Below, one piece after another: positions 52,815 through 62,058 of a stretch of DNA of 64,000 nt. Both the position numbers and the translations under genes were made by a program. The notes beneath the pieces are model-generated. The model saw only the letters and a list, made by a program, of their open reading frames with translations, was not told the DNA's origin and ran no database searches. Origin of the DNA: Liquorilactobacillus cacaonum DSM 21116 (GTDB lineage Bacteria > Bacillota > Bacilli > Lactobacillales > Lactobacillaceae). The DNA is taken from positions 205,986 through 269,985 of the forward strand of contig NZ_AYZE01000015.1 in the NCBI RefSeq assembly GCF_001436735.1, given 5' to 3'. Each line of letters begins with the position of its first letter. The stretch's first letter is position 1.

Positions 52815-53264
52815 TCAATCATTTTGTAATTTTAATTTGCCGTGACATTTGGAACAAACATACTTTTTTAAATCAATTTTTCGCTTTCTGATATACACTT
52901 GCTGACAATTACAGCAAACGTAGGTATAGCTAATTAATAACTTGCTTGCCGGCGCAAATCTAAGTCCATCAACCGCTGTTAATAAATCCTTAAAATCTCT
53001 ATCTTTATGCTGAAATTTTCTATTACTTAGATGCAAATGATAATGACATAATTCATGTTTAATCACACCATATAGTATTTTCTCATTGTGTTCAGTCAAC
53101 ATTCTTGGATTTATTTCTATATCATGTGTAGCTAGATTATATCTTCCACCAGTTGTTCGAAGTCGCTTATTGAACTTTGCAGAGTGTTTAAATTCTTTAT
53201 TAAAACTTTCTAGTGAGATTTTTTCGACAATATTTTGTAAAGAGTCATTCTTCAAAAATGTCAT
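52815..53264 (-). CDS. SprT-like zinc metalloprotease-domain protein
   Basis: A 149-residue protein with the zincin motif KHELCHYHLHL (HExxH-type, HELCH) and a C-terminal four-cysteine zinc ribbon (CCNCQQVYI ... YVCSKCHGKL). It is the SprT-like family, related to Spartan proteases; the bacterial role is not established. Its start overlaps the tex stop as ATGA, so the pair is coupled. Confidence 0.88.
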   Translation of the reverse strand: MTFLKNDSLQNIVEKISLESFNKEFKHSAKFNKRLRTTGGRYNLATHDIEINPRMLTEHNEKILYGVIKHELCHYHLHLSNRKFQHKDRDFKDLLTAVDGLRFAPASKLLISYTYVCCNCQQVYIRKRKIDLKKYVCSKCHGKLKLQND

Positions 53265-55438
53265 CCCTCTTCTGGAGAAATCATAGTTAGTTGAATTCTC
53301 TTTCTTTGTTCATCAATACTCAAAACCCACACATCTACAATATCTCCAACTGCTATAACATCATTTGGATTCTTTACAAATCCTCTTCTTAGTTGTGACA
53401 AGTGCACCAAGCCATCTTGTTTTACACCAATATCAATGAATGCCCCAAAGTCTATTACATTACGTACCGTTCCTTTAAGCTTCATTCCTGGCTTTAAATC
53501 TGCTATTTTCAACACATCACTGCGCAATAATACAGGAGGAAGCTCTGCTCTAATATCTCTTCCTGGTTTAATTAGACTTTCAACAATATCTTTTAAAGTT
53601 GCTTCACCAATAGCAAGTTTTTCAGCCATTTGATTTATATCAACCGTTTTTAATTTATTAATAGAAACAGTTGTCCCCAAGGATGCTACGGTTAACCCAC
53701 ATTCATTGAGTAAATTTTTGGCAACTTGATAACTTTCGGGATGAATATCTGTATTATCTAAAAGATTTTTCCCTTCTATAATTCTAAGAAATCCCGCCGC
53801 CTGCTCATAAGCCTTAGGCCCAAGACGTGGCACCTTTTTTAACTGACTTCTTTGGGAAAACATTCCAATCTCATTACGATAATCTACAATATTATTAGCA
53901 ATTGTCGCTGATAAACCTGAAACATTTGCTAACAATTGCGGGCTCGCAGTATTCAAGTCAATTCCAACTTGGTTAACCGCTGTTTCAATAACGTCCTCTA
54001 ATTTGCCGTCCAGTTCTTTTTGAGGTAAATCATGTTGATATTGTCCAACACCTATGGCCTTTGGATCAATTTTGACTAATTCTGCTAATGGATCTTGTAA
54101 TCTTCGTGCAATACTAACCGCAGAACGTTCCTCAACATGAAAGTCTGGAAATTCTTTGCGTGCTAACTCGCTCGCAGAATAAACTGATGCTCCAGCTTCA
54201 TTCACAATCACATAAACAACTGACTTCTTAGCTTTTTTTACGGCTTCAGCTACAAAAATCTCTGATTCTCTGCTTGCTGTTCCATTACCAATTGCAACTA
54301 CATCCACTTTATTTTTCTCAAGTATCGATATAAATTCACTCAATGCCTTATTCCAATTTTCATCACCTTGAAGTGCATTCTTTTGTCTATGTGGATAAAT
54401 AATTGCTTTACTGATAAACTTACCTGTTTCATTCACAACAGCCAGTTTGCATCCTGTTCGATAGGCAGGATCAAAACCTAAAATTCTCTTTCCTTTTAAC
54501 GGTGATTGCATTAATAAATGATAAAGATTATCACCAAAAACTTCAATTGCATGTACATTTGCCCTCTGCGTTAATTCGGTTCGTAATTCTCTTTCAATAG
54601 CCGGTTTTATAAGTCTTTTATATCCATCTGTAATTGCTTCTTTCAGAATTGTAACAACTTCCGAATTATTGCTCCTTATAATTTTTGCACTAAGGTAGTT
54701 TAAAATTTGCAATTCATCTACTTGAATACTTATTCCAATAATTCCAAGTCTTTCTGCTCTATTCAATGCTAAAATTTGATGATTAGCAATTCTTTTATAT
54801 TCGGCACTGAATTCATAGTAATTTTTGAAAATCTGTTGTTCATCTTCTTCAATTTTCTTAGGTTTTGTTACTATTTTTCCTATTTGTTTAGTAATTTGAC
54901 GTATTCTAGTACGATATAATGCATTGTCACTTATTTCTTCTGCTAGAATATCGCATGCTCCAATAATAGCTAACTTTTCATCTAAAATACCTTGCTTTGT
55001 ATTTATGAATTTTTGAGCTTTTTTTTGCACTTCAGCAGCTTCTGATGATAACAACCATTTAGCAAATGGTTCAAGCCCTGCTTCTTTAGCTAACATTGCA
55101 CGAGTTTTTCTTTTTTTCTTAAAAGGTAGATATAAATCTTCAATTTCTTGGGTTGTACTTGCTTCTAAAATTCTTTTTTTCAAACTTGGTGTCAATTTTT
55201 CTTGCTCTTCAATCGTATTTAAAACATCTGTACGTCTTTTCTCGATTTTTTCCATCAATTGGTTATTACTGAGAATTTCGCGAATTTGTACTTCATCCAA
55301 ATTTCCCGTTTTTTCTTTACGATATCGTGCCATAAACGGGACAGTTGCACCCTCTTCATACATTTTTGCAGTTGCTTCTACTTGCATATACTTTAAATTA
55401 AGTTTTTTTGCAATTCTTTCCAATATTTGCTTGTTCAC
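53261..55438 (-). CDS. tex: RNA-binding transcriptional accessory protein Tex
   Basis: A 725-residue protein with the Tex order: N-terminal helical region (ATVPFMARYRKEKTGNLDEVQIREI), YqgF-like nuclease domain (ILGFDPAYRTGCKLAVV ... VVAIGNGTASRESE), helix-hairpin-helix (VNQVGIDLNTASPQLLANVSGL ... VPRLGPKAYEQAAGFLRI) and an S1 domain at the C-terminus (LKGTVRNVIDFGAFIDIGVKQDGLVHLSQL). The normal length is about 720-780. Confidence 0.95.
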   Translation of the reverse strand: MNKQILERIAKKLNLKYMQVEATAKMYEEGATVPFMARYRKEKTGNLDEVQIREILSNNQLMEKIEKRRTDVLNTIEEQEKLTPSLKKRILEASTTQEIEDLYLPFKKKRKTRAMLAKEAGLEPFAKWLLSSEAAEVQKKAQKFINTKQGILDEKLAIIGACDILAEEISDNALYRTRIRQITKQIGKIVTKPKKIEEDEQQIFKNYYEFSAEYKRIANHQILALNRAERLGIIGISIQVDELQILNYLSAKIIRSNNSEVVTILKEAITDGYKRLIKPAIERELRTELTQRANVHAIEVFGDNLYHLLMQSPLKGKRILGFDPAYRTGCKLAVVNETGKFISKAIIYPHRQKNALQGDENWNKALSEFISILEKNKVDVVAIGNGTASRESEIFVAEAVKKAKKSVVYVIVNEAGASVYSASELARKEFPDFHVEERSAVSIARRLQDPLAELVKIDPKAIGVGQYQHDLPQKELDGKLEDVIETAVNQVGIDLNTASPQLLANVSGLSATIANNIVDYRNEIGMFSQRSQLKKVPRLGPKAYEQAAGFLRIIEGKNLLDNTDIHPESYQVAKNLLNECGLTVASLGTTVSINKLKTVDINQMAEKLAIGEATLKDIVESLIKPGRDIRAELPPVLLRSDVLKIADLKPGMKLKGTVRNVIDFGAFIDIGVKQDGLVHLSQLRRGFVKNPNDVIAVGDIVDVWVLSIDEQRKRIQLTMISPEEG

Positions 55439-55446
55439 TAATACTC

Positions 55447-55516
55447 TCCTTTAAAAAAATAGCGTGGTTTAACCTTAAAGTTGTTTATTCTCCAACTTAG
55501 ATTCTACCACACTACT
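55447..55516 (-). terminator. Hairpin and T-tract between nadE and tex
   Basis: On the minus strand GTGTGGT...ACCACGC encloses CTAAGTTG/CAACTTTAAG and is followed by ATTTTTTT just before the tex ribosome site. It would end the nadE transcript or attenuate tex. Confidence 0.65.
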
Positions 55517-55524
55517 AATTCATT

Positions 55525-56352
55525 TTATTTCCAAAACTCGTCATACACTGTTATTGGCAAATGTCGTTTATGCTGCGTCTTTAAATACCATGCTTCGATT
55601 TTTTCAGCCACTTCATTATCAGTAGCATGACCTTCTAAGTAATTATCAATATCGTCATACGTCACGCCTAAGGCAACTTCATCTGGTAGTGCAGGACGAT
55701 CATCTTCCAAATCTGCAGTTGGTGCTTTTTTATATAAATGCTCAGGTGCCCCAAGAACTTCAAGCATTGCTTTACCTTGTCGTTTATCTAGGCGCCATAA
55801 TGGAGTAATATCTGCCCCTCCATCACCAAATTTTGTATAAAACCCAGTCACTGCTTCAGCTGCATGATCAGTCCCAACAACTGCTCCTTTATTGGCACCT
55901 GCTATCGCATACTGGGCAATCATCCGCTCACGTGCTTTAATATTTCCCCGATTAAAGTCGCTAATTTTTAGCCCGTTTTCTTCTACACTTGCAAACATCG
56001 CATCAGTCGCAGGCTTAATATTAACTCTCATTGTTTTATCAGCTTTCATAAAGGCTATCGCATCCATTGCGTCTTGCTCATCAGCTTGATTACCATATGG
56101 TAAACGTACTGCAATGAATTGATATTCTGTATCTCCTGTTTCCTCACGAAGCTCTTTAATTGCCAATTGACTTAATGTTCCAGTTAAAGTTGAGTCTTGG
56201 CCACCGGAAATACCTAATACTAATGATTTGAGAAAGGCGTTTCTCTTCAAATATGCCTTCATAAAGTCAACACTTTTTCTGATTTCAGCTTCTGGATCAA
56301 AATCAGGACTGACACATAATTCGCTAATAATTTGCTTTTGCAATTCTCTCAT
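55525..56352 (-). CDS. nadE: Ammonia-dependent NAD+ synthetase
   Basis: A 275-residue N-type ATP pyrophosphatase: [15 protein letters not shown] (49-60, P-loop), [27 protein letters not shown] and the C-terminal [16 protein letters not shown]. It has the length of the stand-alone ammonia-dependent enzyme without a glutaminase domain. It converts nicotinate adenine dinucleotide to NAD+. It follows pncB by 57 bp, forming a two-gene nicotinate-salvage unit. Confidence 0.95.
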   Translation of the reverse strand: MRELQKQIISELCVSPDFDPEAEIRKSVDFMKAYLKRNAFLKSLVLGISGGQDSTLTGTLSQLAIKELREETGDTEYQFIAVRLPYGNQADEQDAMDAIAFMKADKTMRVNIKPATDAMFASVEENGLKISDFNRGNIKARERMIAQYAIAGANKGAVVGTDHAAEAVTGFYTKFGDGGADITPLWRLDKRQGKAMLEVLGAPEHLYKKAPTADLEDDRPALPDEVALGVTYDDIDNYLEGHATDNEVAEKIEAWYLKTQHKRHLPITVYDEFWK

Positions 56353-56409
56353 TTTAAATCCTCCTTAAGGCTCACATATCCCCTTGATGTGATAATTTCT
56401 ATCATCATT

Positions 56410-57867
56410 TTACGCTTTTTTATTGATACTTTCACGAATTTCTTTAATTATCTTCATTTTATTGTCATAACACGCTTCTGATAAATCAACCGGATAATCT
56501 TGTGGATTCAAATCCCGTTTATACTCTTCCCAAAGACTGTCTAATCGTTCATGAGCATATTCCTTTATCTTTTCAAGGCCAGGTACTTGATATACTTGTT
56601 TTCCTTCGATGAAAATGTCTTTTAAAATTGGGCGAGCATCAAAATCAGTAATATTCTTATTAATATAAGTGTATTGTGGATGAAACATATACAATGATTT
56701 TTCCTCTGCAGGTTTTTCATTCCATAAAGCAATGTAATCACCTTCGGATTTGCCATCAGCTTTTTTTGTAATTCGCCAAACTTGCTTTTTCCCCGGAGTT
56801 GAAACCTTTTCTGCATTACTTGATAATTTAATTGTATCTTCCATTACTCCTTTTGAGTTTTCAATGGCTACCATCTTATAAACTGCCCCAAGTGCAGGCT
56901 GATCGTATGCCGTAATTAACTTTGTTCCAACGCCCCAAACATCAATTTTCGCACCTTGCATTTTCAAATTAGTAATCGTTTTTTCATCCAAGTCGTTTGA
57001 CGCATAGATTTTTGCATTAGAAAAACCAGCCTCGTCTAATTGTTCCCTTACACGTTTAGAAATATAAGCCATATCACCTGAATCTATTCGTACACCTAAA
57101 AAATTAATTTTATTTCCCATTTCCTTTGCAACTTTAATTGCATTTGGAACACCACTTTTTAACGTATCATAAGTATCAACTAAAAATACACAATCTGTAT
57201 GCGTGGTAGCATATGCCTTGAAAGCCTCATAATCATCACGATATGCTTGTACAAGTGCATGTGCATGTGTTCCGCTTGCTGGAATACCAAAAATTTTGCT
57301 AGCACGCACATTACTTGTTGCATCAAAGCCACCAATATAAGCGGCACGCGTTCCCCAAATAGCGGCATCAAACTCTTGTGCCCTTCTAGTTCCAAATTCC
57401 ATTATTGCATCATCATGTACCACTGAACGCACTCGTGCAGCCTTAGTTGCAATTAAGGTCTGATAATTAACTACATTTAAAATTGCGGTCTCAACAAGTT
57501 GGCAATCTGCAAGTGGTCCTTCTACTTGTAAAAGTGGTTCATTATTGAACACTACTTCACCTTCAACAGCTGAACGCAAAGTTGCGGTAAATCTAAAATT
57601 CTTCAAATACTCTAAAAACTCATCAGAAAAATTACCAGAACCTCTTAGGTATTCAAGATCACTTTCCGTAAAATGTAATTTATTTAAATAGTCAATTACT
57701 CTTTCTAGTCCAGCAAAAATAGCATATCCATTTTGGAAAGGAATTTTTCTAAAATAAAGCTCAAAAACTGCATTTCTTTGATCAATTCCTTTCAACCAAT
57801 ATGTTTGAATCATATTAATTTGATATTCATCGGTATGTAAAGCATAACTATCATCTGGATAATTCAT
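56410..57867 (-). CDS. pncB: Nicotinate phosphoribosyltransferase
   Basis: A 485-residue protein with the family motifs DDSYALHTDEYQINMIQTYWLKG at the N-terminus, EFGTRRAQEFDAAIWGTRAAYIGGFDATSN, ASGTHAHALVQAY (His phosphorylation site) and GVRIDSGDMAYISKRVR. It makes nicotinate mononucleotide from nicotinate, PRPP and ATP. With nadE it suggests NAD is built from imported nicotinate. A small hairpin (CTCAGT/ACTGAG, about 57884-57898) lies upstream of the start. Confidence 0.95.
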   Translation of the reverse strand: MNYPDDSYALHTDEYQINMIQTYWLKGIDQRNAVFELYFRKIPFQNGYAIFAGLERVIDYLNKLHFTESDLEYLRGSGNFSDEFLEYLKNFRFTATLRSAVEGEVVFNNEPLLQVEGPLADCQLVETAILNVVNYQTLIATKAARVRSVVHDDAIMEFGTRRAQEFDAAIWGTRAAYIGGFDATSNVRASKIFGIPASGTHAHALVQAYRDDYEAFKAYATTHTDCVFLVDTYDTLKSGVPNAIKVAKEMGNKINFLGVRIDSGDMAYISKRVREQLDEAGFSNAKIYASNDLDEKTITNLKMQGAKIDVWGVGTKLITAYDQPALGAVYKMVAIENSKGVMEDTIKLSSNAEKVSTPGKKQVWRITKKADGKSEGDYIALWNEKPAEEKSLYMFHPQYTYINKNITDFDARPILKDIFIEGKQVYQVPGLEKIKEYAHERLDSLWEEYKRDLNPQDYPVDLSEACYDNKMKIIKEIRESINKKA

Positions 57868-58056
57868 TTCTATCTTTTCCCCTTCTCAGTCAAACTGAGC
57901 AAATTTATTTGTTTTTTGCTACTTTTAACACAAAAAAATAAAAGCAATTACGCCTTTAGTATTACAAGTGCTTATTTTTATATAATAACACTTTTTCATA
58001 ATTGCGTCATTTCTGTTATACTTTGACTAGTCTCTTTGAAATTGAGGTGTTTTATA

Positions 58057-58794
58057 GTGAGTAAACCAAAAGAAATAAACGTATTAGGAATTAATTTTAC
58101 TAATATAAATAACAAAGAATTGATTAGTCAATTGAAAATTGATAGTCATAACCATTCAAATCGTTTTATAGTTACTGCAAACCCTGAAATCGTACTATAT
58201 GCGCGGGATAACCCCAAATATTTATCAATAATTGAATCAGCGGATTATACAATAGCCGATGGAATCGGAATAATCAAAGGTGCAAAAATTTTAAATACAC
58301 CTTTGCCAGAACGTGTGACCGGATTTGATACATTGCTTTCCTTGCTGACATTTGCAAATGAAAATAAAAAAAGTATTTATTTTCTTGGAGCAAAATCTGA
58401 AACCTTAGATAAAGCAATCAAAAAAATTAAAAATGATTATCCCAATTTAGAAATTGCTGGTTATCATGATGGATACTTTACAGACGATTCTGATATTGTA
58501 ACTGAAATTAAGCATAATAAACCCGACTTTGTCTTTGTTGCGCTTGGTTTTCCTAAACAAGAATTTTTCATTTCAAAATACCACAATCTCAGTCCATCTA
58601 TCTGGATGGGAGTTGGCGGCAGTTTTGATGTTCTCGCTGGAACCGTAAAACGTGCACCATTATTTTGGCAAAAGCATCATATTGAATGGCTTTTCCGCCT
58701 ACTTCAAGAACCAACTAGATTCTTCAGAATGCTCGCTTTACCCAAATATTTAATTCTAATTTATCTTAAAAAACTAGGTATAGACAAAAAATAA
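58057..58794 (+). CDS. tagA: WecG/TagA/CpsF-family glycosyltransferase
   Basis: A protein of about 245 residues from the GTG at 58057, which follows GAGGTG; an in-frame TTG at 58036 has no ribosome site. Motifs: VTANPEIVLYARDNPKYLSIIESADYTIADGIGIIKGAK (catalytic Asp region), FLGAKSETLDKAIKKIK, PDFVFVALGFPKQEFFI and GVGGSFDVLAGTVKRAPLFWQKHHIEWLFRLLQEP. TagA adds N-acetylmannosamine to the lipid-linked GlcNAc at the start of wall teichoic acid. -10 TATACT precedes it. No other tag genes are nearby. Confidence 0.9.
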   Translation: MSKPKEINVLGINFTNINNKELISQLKIDSHNHSNRFIVTANPEIVLYARDNPKYLSIIESADYTIADGIGIIKGAKILNTPLPERVTGFDTLLSLLTFANENKKSIYFLGAKSETLDKAIKKIKNDYPNLEIAGYHDGYFTDDSDIVTEIKHNKPDFVFVALGFPKQEFFISKYHNLSPSIWMGVGGSFDVLAGTVKRAPLFWQKHHIEWLFRLLQEPTRFFRMLALPKYLILIYLKKLGIDKK

Positions 58795-58833
58795 ATTTTA
58801 AAAAAAATTCAAAACAAGGTATTATATTATAGC

Positions 58834-58888
58834 AAAAAAACAGGAAATCTAGGACAAAGTTAATTTTGACCTAGATTTCCTGTTTTTT
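58834..58888. terminator. Terminator between tagA and nagR
   Basis: A 19-bp perfect stem (AAAAAACAGGAAATCTAGG and its complement) with a 16-nt loop and T and A tracts; bidirectional. Confidence 0.92.
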
Positions 58889-58907
58889 AGATGTATGTGA
58901 AACAAAA

Positions 58908-59612
58908 TTATTTTTCTAAATAAAATTCAAATCGATCACCAACGTATTGAGTTCTCACATATTCAAATGGTTGCCCATCATTTAAATACGTTGTCTGCCG
59001 TAATCTTAAAATTGCATCACCTCTACGAATACCCAAATATTCGGATATCTGCTCAGAAGCTAGCATTGATGAAACCGTTTGTTGAGCGTGCCCAATAATA
59101 TGTCCACTTTCTTCCAACACATGGTAAAAGGAACTCGTAACTTCTTCTTTATTATATGATTGCACCAACTTTTCTGGGATAGTTGCAATTTCAAAACAAA
59201 TTGGAATTTTATCAGCATATCTAATTCGTTCCATCCTTAGAACGAGGTCCTTTTCCTCCAAAGACAATTTCTCCATCTCACTTAACGAAGGTGTAGCAAT
59301 ATGATAAGAAATCGTTTTACTAGAAGGTTCCTTCCCTTGAGCCCTCATCAACTCGGAAAAACTAGTTACACCTGAAGACATTTTTTCTTGTACTTTTTGA
59401 CGAGATACAAACGTCCCAGAACCCACACGTCTTTCAAGAATTCCTTCATCAACAAGTGTCTTTATCGCCTGACGTAATGTCATTCGACTAACACCAAATG
59501 TTACAGACATTTCACGTTCTGAGGGAATGCGATCACCTACATTCCACTTTCCAGACTCAATTGAACGCTTAATTTCATTATGAATCTGTATATAAATAGG
59601 TGAAGCCATCAT
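58908..59612 (-). CDS. nagR: GntR/HutC-family regulator NagR (YvoA-like)
   Basis: A 234-residue protein: N-terminal winged helix (PIYIQIHNEIKRSIESGKWNVGDRIPSEREMSVTFGVSRMTLRQAIKTLVDEGILERRVGSGTFVS) and a C-terminal UTRA ligand domain (about 80-234, ending EYVRTQYVGDRFEFYLEK). The downstream position after nagA identifies it as the NagR/YvoA repressor, which responds to amino-sugar phosphates. Two adjacent ATG codons may serve as start. A matching operator lies before proC. Confidence 0.9.
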   Translation of the reverse strand: MMASPIYIQIHNEIKRSIESGKWNVGDRIPSEREMSVTFGVSRMTLRQAIKTLVDEGILERRVGSGTFVSRQKVQEKMSSGVTSFSELMRAQGKEPSSKTISYHIATPSLSEMEKLSLEEKDLVLRMERIRYADKIPICFEIATIPEKLVQSYNKEEVTSSFYHVLEESGHIIGHAQQTVSSMLASEQISEYLGIRRGDAILRLRQTTYLNDGQPFEYVRTQYVGDRFEFYLEK

Positions 59613-59629
59613 AATTCCCTCTCTCGTCT

Positions 59630-60766
59630 TTAGTTTTTATAGCAATCTCCAAAACTATATGTTTCCACAAGGTTTAAATCCTCCGTTAAGACGTTTAAAT
59701 CCGCATCTTTGCCTACTTCTAATGTTCCTTTAGCAAACAATCCAAATTCACGTGCTTGGTTTACAGAAGACATCTTTACAGCTTCAGAAATACTACAACC
59801 TGTATATTTAATTATATTACGAAATGCTTCTTGAAATTGCAATACTGAGCCAGCTAAATTTCCAGACTCTAACCGTGCTTGTCTATCTTTAACTATTACC
59901 TTTTGTCCACCCAATTCAGATATTCCTTCGGGCATTCCTTTTGCCCGCATCGAGTCAGTAACCAATTCTATGCGCTCTGGCCCCTTAATTTCATAAGCTA
60001 ATTTAATCATATCAGGTACTACATGAAATCCATCTGCAATCATTTCACAATATATGTTGTCTTCTAGTAAAGCATGTCCTGTAACTCCTGGTTGACGATG
60101 TTTAAATTCTCGTTGAGCATTATATAAGTGTGTTACATGACTCGCCTTTGAATGCTTCAATTCCTCTCTCAAAGCATTGCTATGTCCTATTGAAGGTATA
60201 ATACCATTTTCCAAACAATAGTCTTCAAATTTGGATGATGTTTCATGCTCTGGTGCAAAAGTAACCAATCTTACCAGATGACCGGATAGTTCATTCCAAT
60301 GATCAAATAATTCAACATCAGGTGCTTGAATGTATTTTTCAGGTTGGGCTCCCTTAAAATCGGCTGAAATGAATGGCCCTTCAAGATGTATCCCCTGAAT
60401 CACACGATTCTTCTTTGCTGCCTCTTTAATTCCTACCATTGCTTTTGCAATATTTTCATGTGATTGTGTCATCGTTGTCGCAAAATAACTTGTAATCCCT
60501 TCATGAATCATATCGGTTACCATCTCATCAATTTGAGCAGCATTACCGTCCATTGCATCAAAGCTATAGCCTCCATGGCTATGAACATCGATAAATCCTG
60601 GAACAATCACTTTACCTTCGAGATCAGTTACCTCAATATCTTCACTACTAGCTTGATACAGTGCCATTGGACCTACTGCTTCGATTTTATCGGAGAAACG
60701 AATAAAACCATCTCTAATTCTTTCTGTACCAGTATAAATATCTGCATGTTTTAATACTTTTGTCAT
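59630..60766 (-). CDS. nagA: N-acetylglucosamine-6-phosphate deacetylase
   Basis: A 378-residue amidohydrolase with FIDVHSHGGYSFDAMDG (His62, His64), GIHLEGPFISADFKGAQ (Glu129 metal ligand), IGHSNA, THLYNAQREFKHRQPG and VTDSMRAKGMPEG (catalytic Asp). It removes the acetyl group from GlcNAc-6-P in wall recycling and amino-sugar use. The gene is 18 bp before proC's end side and 17 bp from nagR; all three are on one transcript by spacing. nagB is not in the window. Confidence 0.95.
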   Translation of the reverse strand: MTKVLKHADIYTGTERIRDGFIRFSDKIEAVGPMALYQASSEDIEVTDLEGKVIVPGFIDVHSHGGYSFDAMDGNAAQIDEMVTDMIHEGITSYFATTMTQSHENIAKAMVGIKEAAKKNRVIQGIHLEGPFISADFKGAQPEKYIQAPDVELFDHWNELSGHLVRLVTFAPEHETSSKFEDYCLENGIIPSIGHSNALREELKHSKASHVTHLYNAQREFKHRQPGVTGHALLEDNIYCEMIADGFHVVPDMIKLAYEIKGPERIELVTDSMRAKGMPEGISELGGQKVIVKDRQARLESGNLAGSVLQFQEAFRNIIKYTGCSISEAVKMSSVNQAREFGLFAKGTLEVGKDADLNVLTEDLNLVETYSFGDCYKN

Positions 60767-60784
60767 TGATTATCTCTCCTTTTT

Positions 60785-61588
60785 TTAATGAGTTGCTTGA
60801 TCTTTTAAAACCGTTGCATCTATTCCTTTGACAACAGCTGTCAAGAATCCAGCCTCTTCCATAGCTAACAAACCTGCAATTGTAGTCCCACCAGGAGAAC
60901 AAACCTCGTCGACCATGTCCATTGGTGATTTAGTTCCAACTAAAACTTTCTGTGCACTTCCTAAAACCGCTTGAGCAGCAATTTCAGTTGCTTCTTTTTT
61001 TGTCAGACCATATTTAACCCCAGAACGTGCCATTGCATCAATAAAATAATATACATATGCAGGTGAACTCCCAGCCAAAGCAACAAATATACTAAAGTCT
61101 TTTTCTGGCATCTCCAAAGTCCTACCCAAATCATCAAACAAGCTTTTGATTTGTTCGTAAATAATATCTGAAACAAATTTGTTTCTTACAAATGCTGTCA
61201 TTCCTTCATTTATTTCAACGTTCACATTTGGCATTATTCGAATAGTTGGTATTTCTTTATTATCACCAAAACAATCATTAATTTCGGCCAAAGATACTCC
61301 ACTTGCCATGGAGATAATTAATTTTTTTTCAGTTACAACTTCTTTTATCTCATCAATCACACTTGCTAAAATAAATGGTTTTACCGCCATAAAAATAATA
61401 TCAGCATCCCTAACCAAATCACTATTAGTACCATATGCCTTTATTCCCATACGGTTTGCATAACTTTCATAATTATTTCTATGAGCACTATGTATAAGTA
61501 TATCCTTAGTATCAATCGTTTTTCTTGCAACCCAACCATCAATAATTGCCTTAGCCATGTTTCCTGCACCAATGAATCCTATCTTCAT
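60785..61588 (-). CDS. proC: Pyrroline-5-carboxylate reductase
   Basis: A 267-residue protein from the ATG at 61586-61588 behind GGAGG (an open extension to 61654 reads through promoter DNA). It has MKIGFIGAGNMAKAIIDGW (NAD(P) Rossmann motif), VFMAVKP-like IIFMAVKPFIL, IRIMPNVNVEINEGMTAF, GSSPAYVYYFIDAMARSGVKYGL and VCSPGGTTIAGL, the ProC signature. It makes proline from P5C. It is the first gene of the operon with nagA and nagR. Confidence 0.95.
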   Translation of the reverse strand: MKIGFIGAGNMAKAIIDGWVARKTIDTKDILIHSAHRNNYESYANRMGIKAYGTNSDLVRDADIIFMAVKPFILASVIDEIKEVVTEKKLIISMASGVSLAEINDCFGDNKEIPTIRIMPNVNVEINEGMTAFVRNKFVSDIIYEQIKSLFDDLGRTLEMPEKDFSIFVALAGSSPAYVYYFIDAMARSGVKYGLTKKEATEIAAQAVLGSAQKVLVGTKSPMDMVDEVCSPGGTTIAGLLAMEEAGFLTAVVKGIDATVLKDQATH

Positions 61589-61604
61589 ATTCCATCCTCC
61601 AAAA

Positions 61605-61620
61605 AATGATATATACCAAT
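61605..61620 (-). promoter_or_regulatory. Candidate NagR (dre) operator before proC-nagA-nagR
   Basis: On the minus strand ATTGGTATATATCATT closely resembles the operators of B. subtilis YvoA/NagR (ATTGGTATAGA-type sites). It sits between the predicted -10 and the proC ribosome site, in a position to block transcription. Confidence 0.65.
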
Positions 61621-61626
61621 ATACTG

Positions 61627-61654
61627 AATGTATCATTTTTATACAAAAAGTCAA
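61627..61654 (-). promoter_or_regulatory. Promoter of proC-nagA-nagR
   Basis: TTGACT (61649-61654), a 16-bp spacer and TACATT (61627-61632) on the minus strand. Confidence 0.6.
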
Positions 61655-61754
61655 TTAAACTCGAACTTCTTCATAAAGATAAACTATAATTAAAAAAAAG
61701 AGGAAAATAACTTTTTTTACTAAAGTAGTAAAGCATAAATATATTGCAAAGCAA

Positions 61755-61795
61755 ATAAAAAAGACCCCAGAAATAAATTCTTAAAGGTCCTTAAT
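61755..61795 (-). terminator. Terminator downstream of tRNA-Gln
   Basis: AAGGACC/GGTCTTT stem (one G-U) with an inner AAGAA/TTTCT helix, followed by TTTTTT on the minus strand. Confidence 0.7.
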
Positions 61796-61820
61796 ACTTT
61801 CACTATCCTTATTCAATCAA

Positions 61821-61892
61821 TTGGGCTAGCTGGATTCGAACCAGCGCGTCACGGGATCAAAACCCGTTGCCTTACCGCTTGGCTATAGCCCA
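61821..61892 (-). tRNA. tRNA-Gln, anticodon TTG
   Basis: TGGGCTA/TAGCCCA acceptor, D-arm AGCCAAGCGGTAAGGCA, anticodon arm ACGGG-TTTTGAT-CCCGT (anticodon TTG) and T-arm GCTGGTTCGAATCCAGC. 72 nt, CCA not encoded. It lies 3-6 bp after tRNA-Tyr on the same strand. Confidence 0.95.
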
Positions 61893-61895
61893 ATA

Positions 61896-61981
61896 TGGTG
61901 GAAGGGAGTGGATTCGAACCACCGAACCCGAAGGAGCGGATTTACAGTCCGCCGCGTTTAGCCAGACTTCGCTACCCTTCC
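61896..61981 (-). tRNA. tRNA-Tyr, anticodon GTA
   Basis: GGAAGGG/CCCTTCC acceptor, anticodon arm GCGGA-CTGTAAA-TCCGC (anticodon GTA), a long variable arm with CTCCTTCGGGTTC and T-arm GGTGGTTCGAATCCACT. The 3' CCA is encoded (61896-61898), unlike the neighbouring tRNAs. Confidence 0.95.
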
Positions 61982-62058
61982 ACAACATCATTGTCATCAT
62001 ATCCGACCTAGTAATGATACTATTTTTTTACAGCTTATGCAAGTGTTTTTTAGAATTT

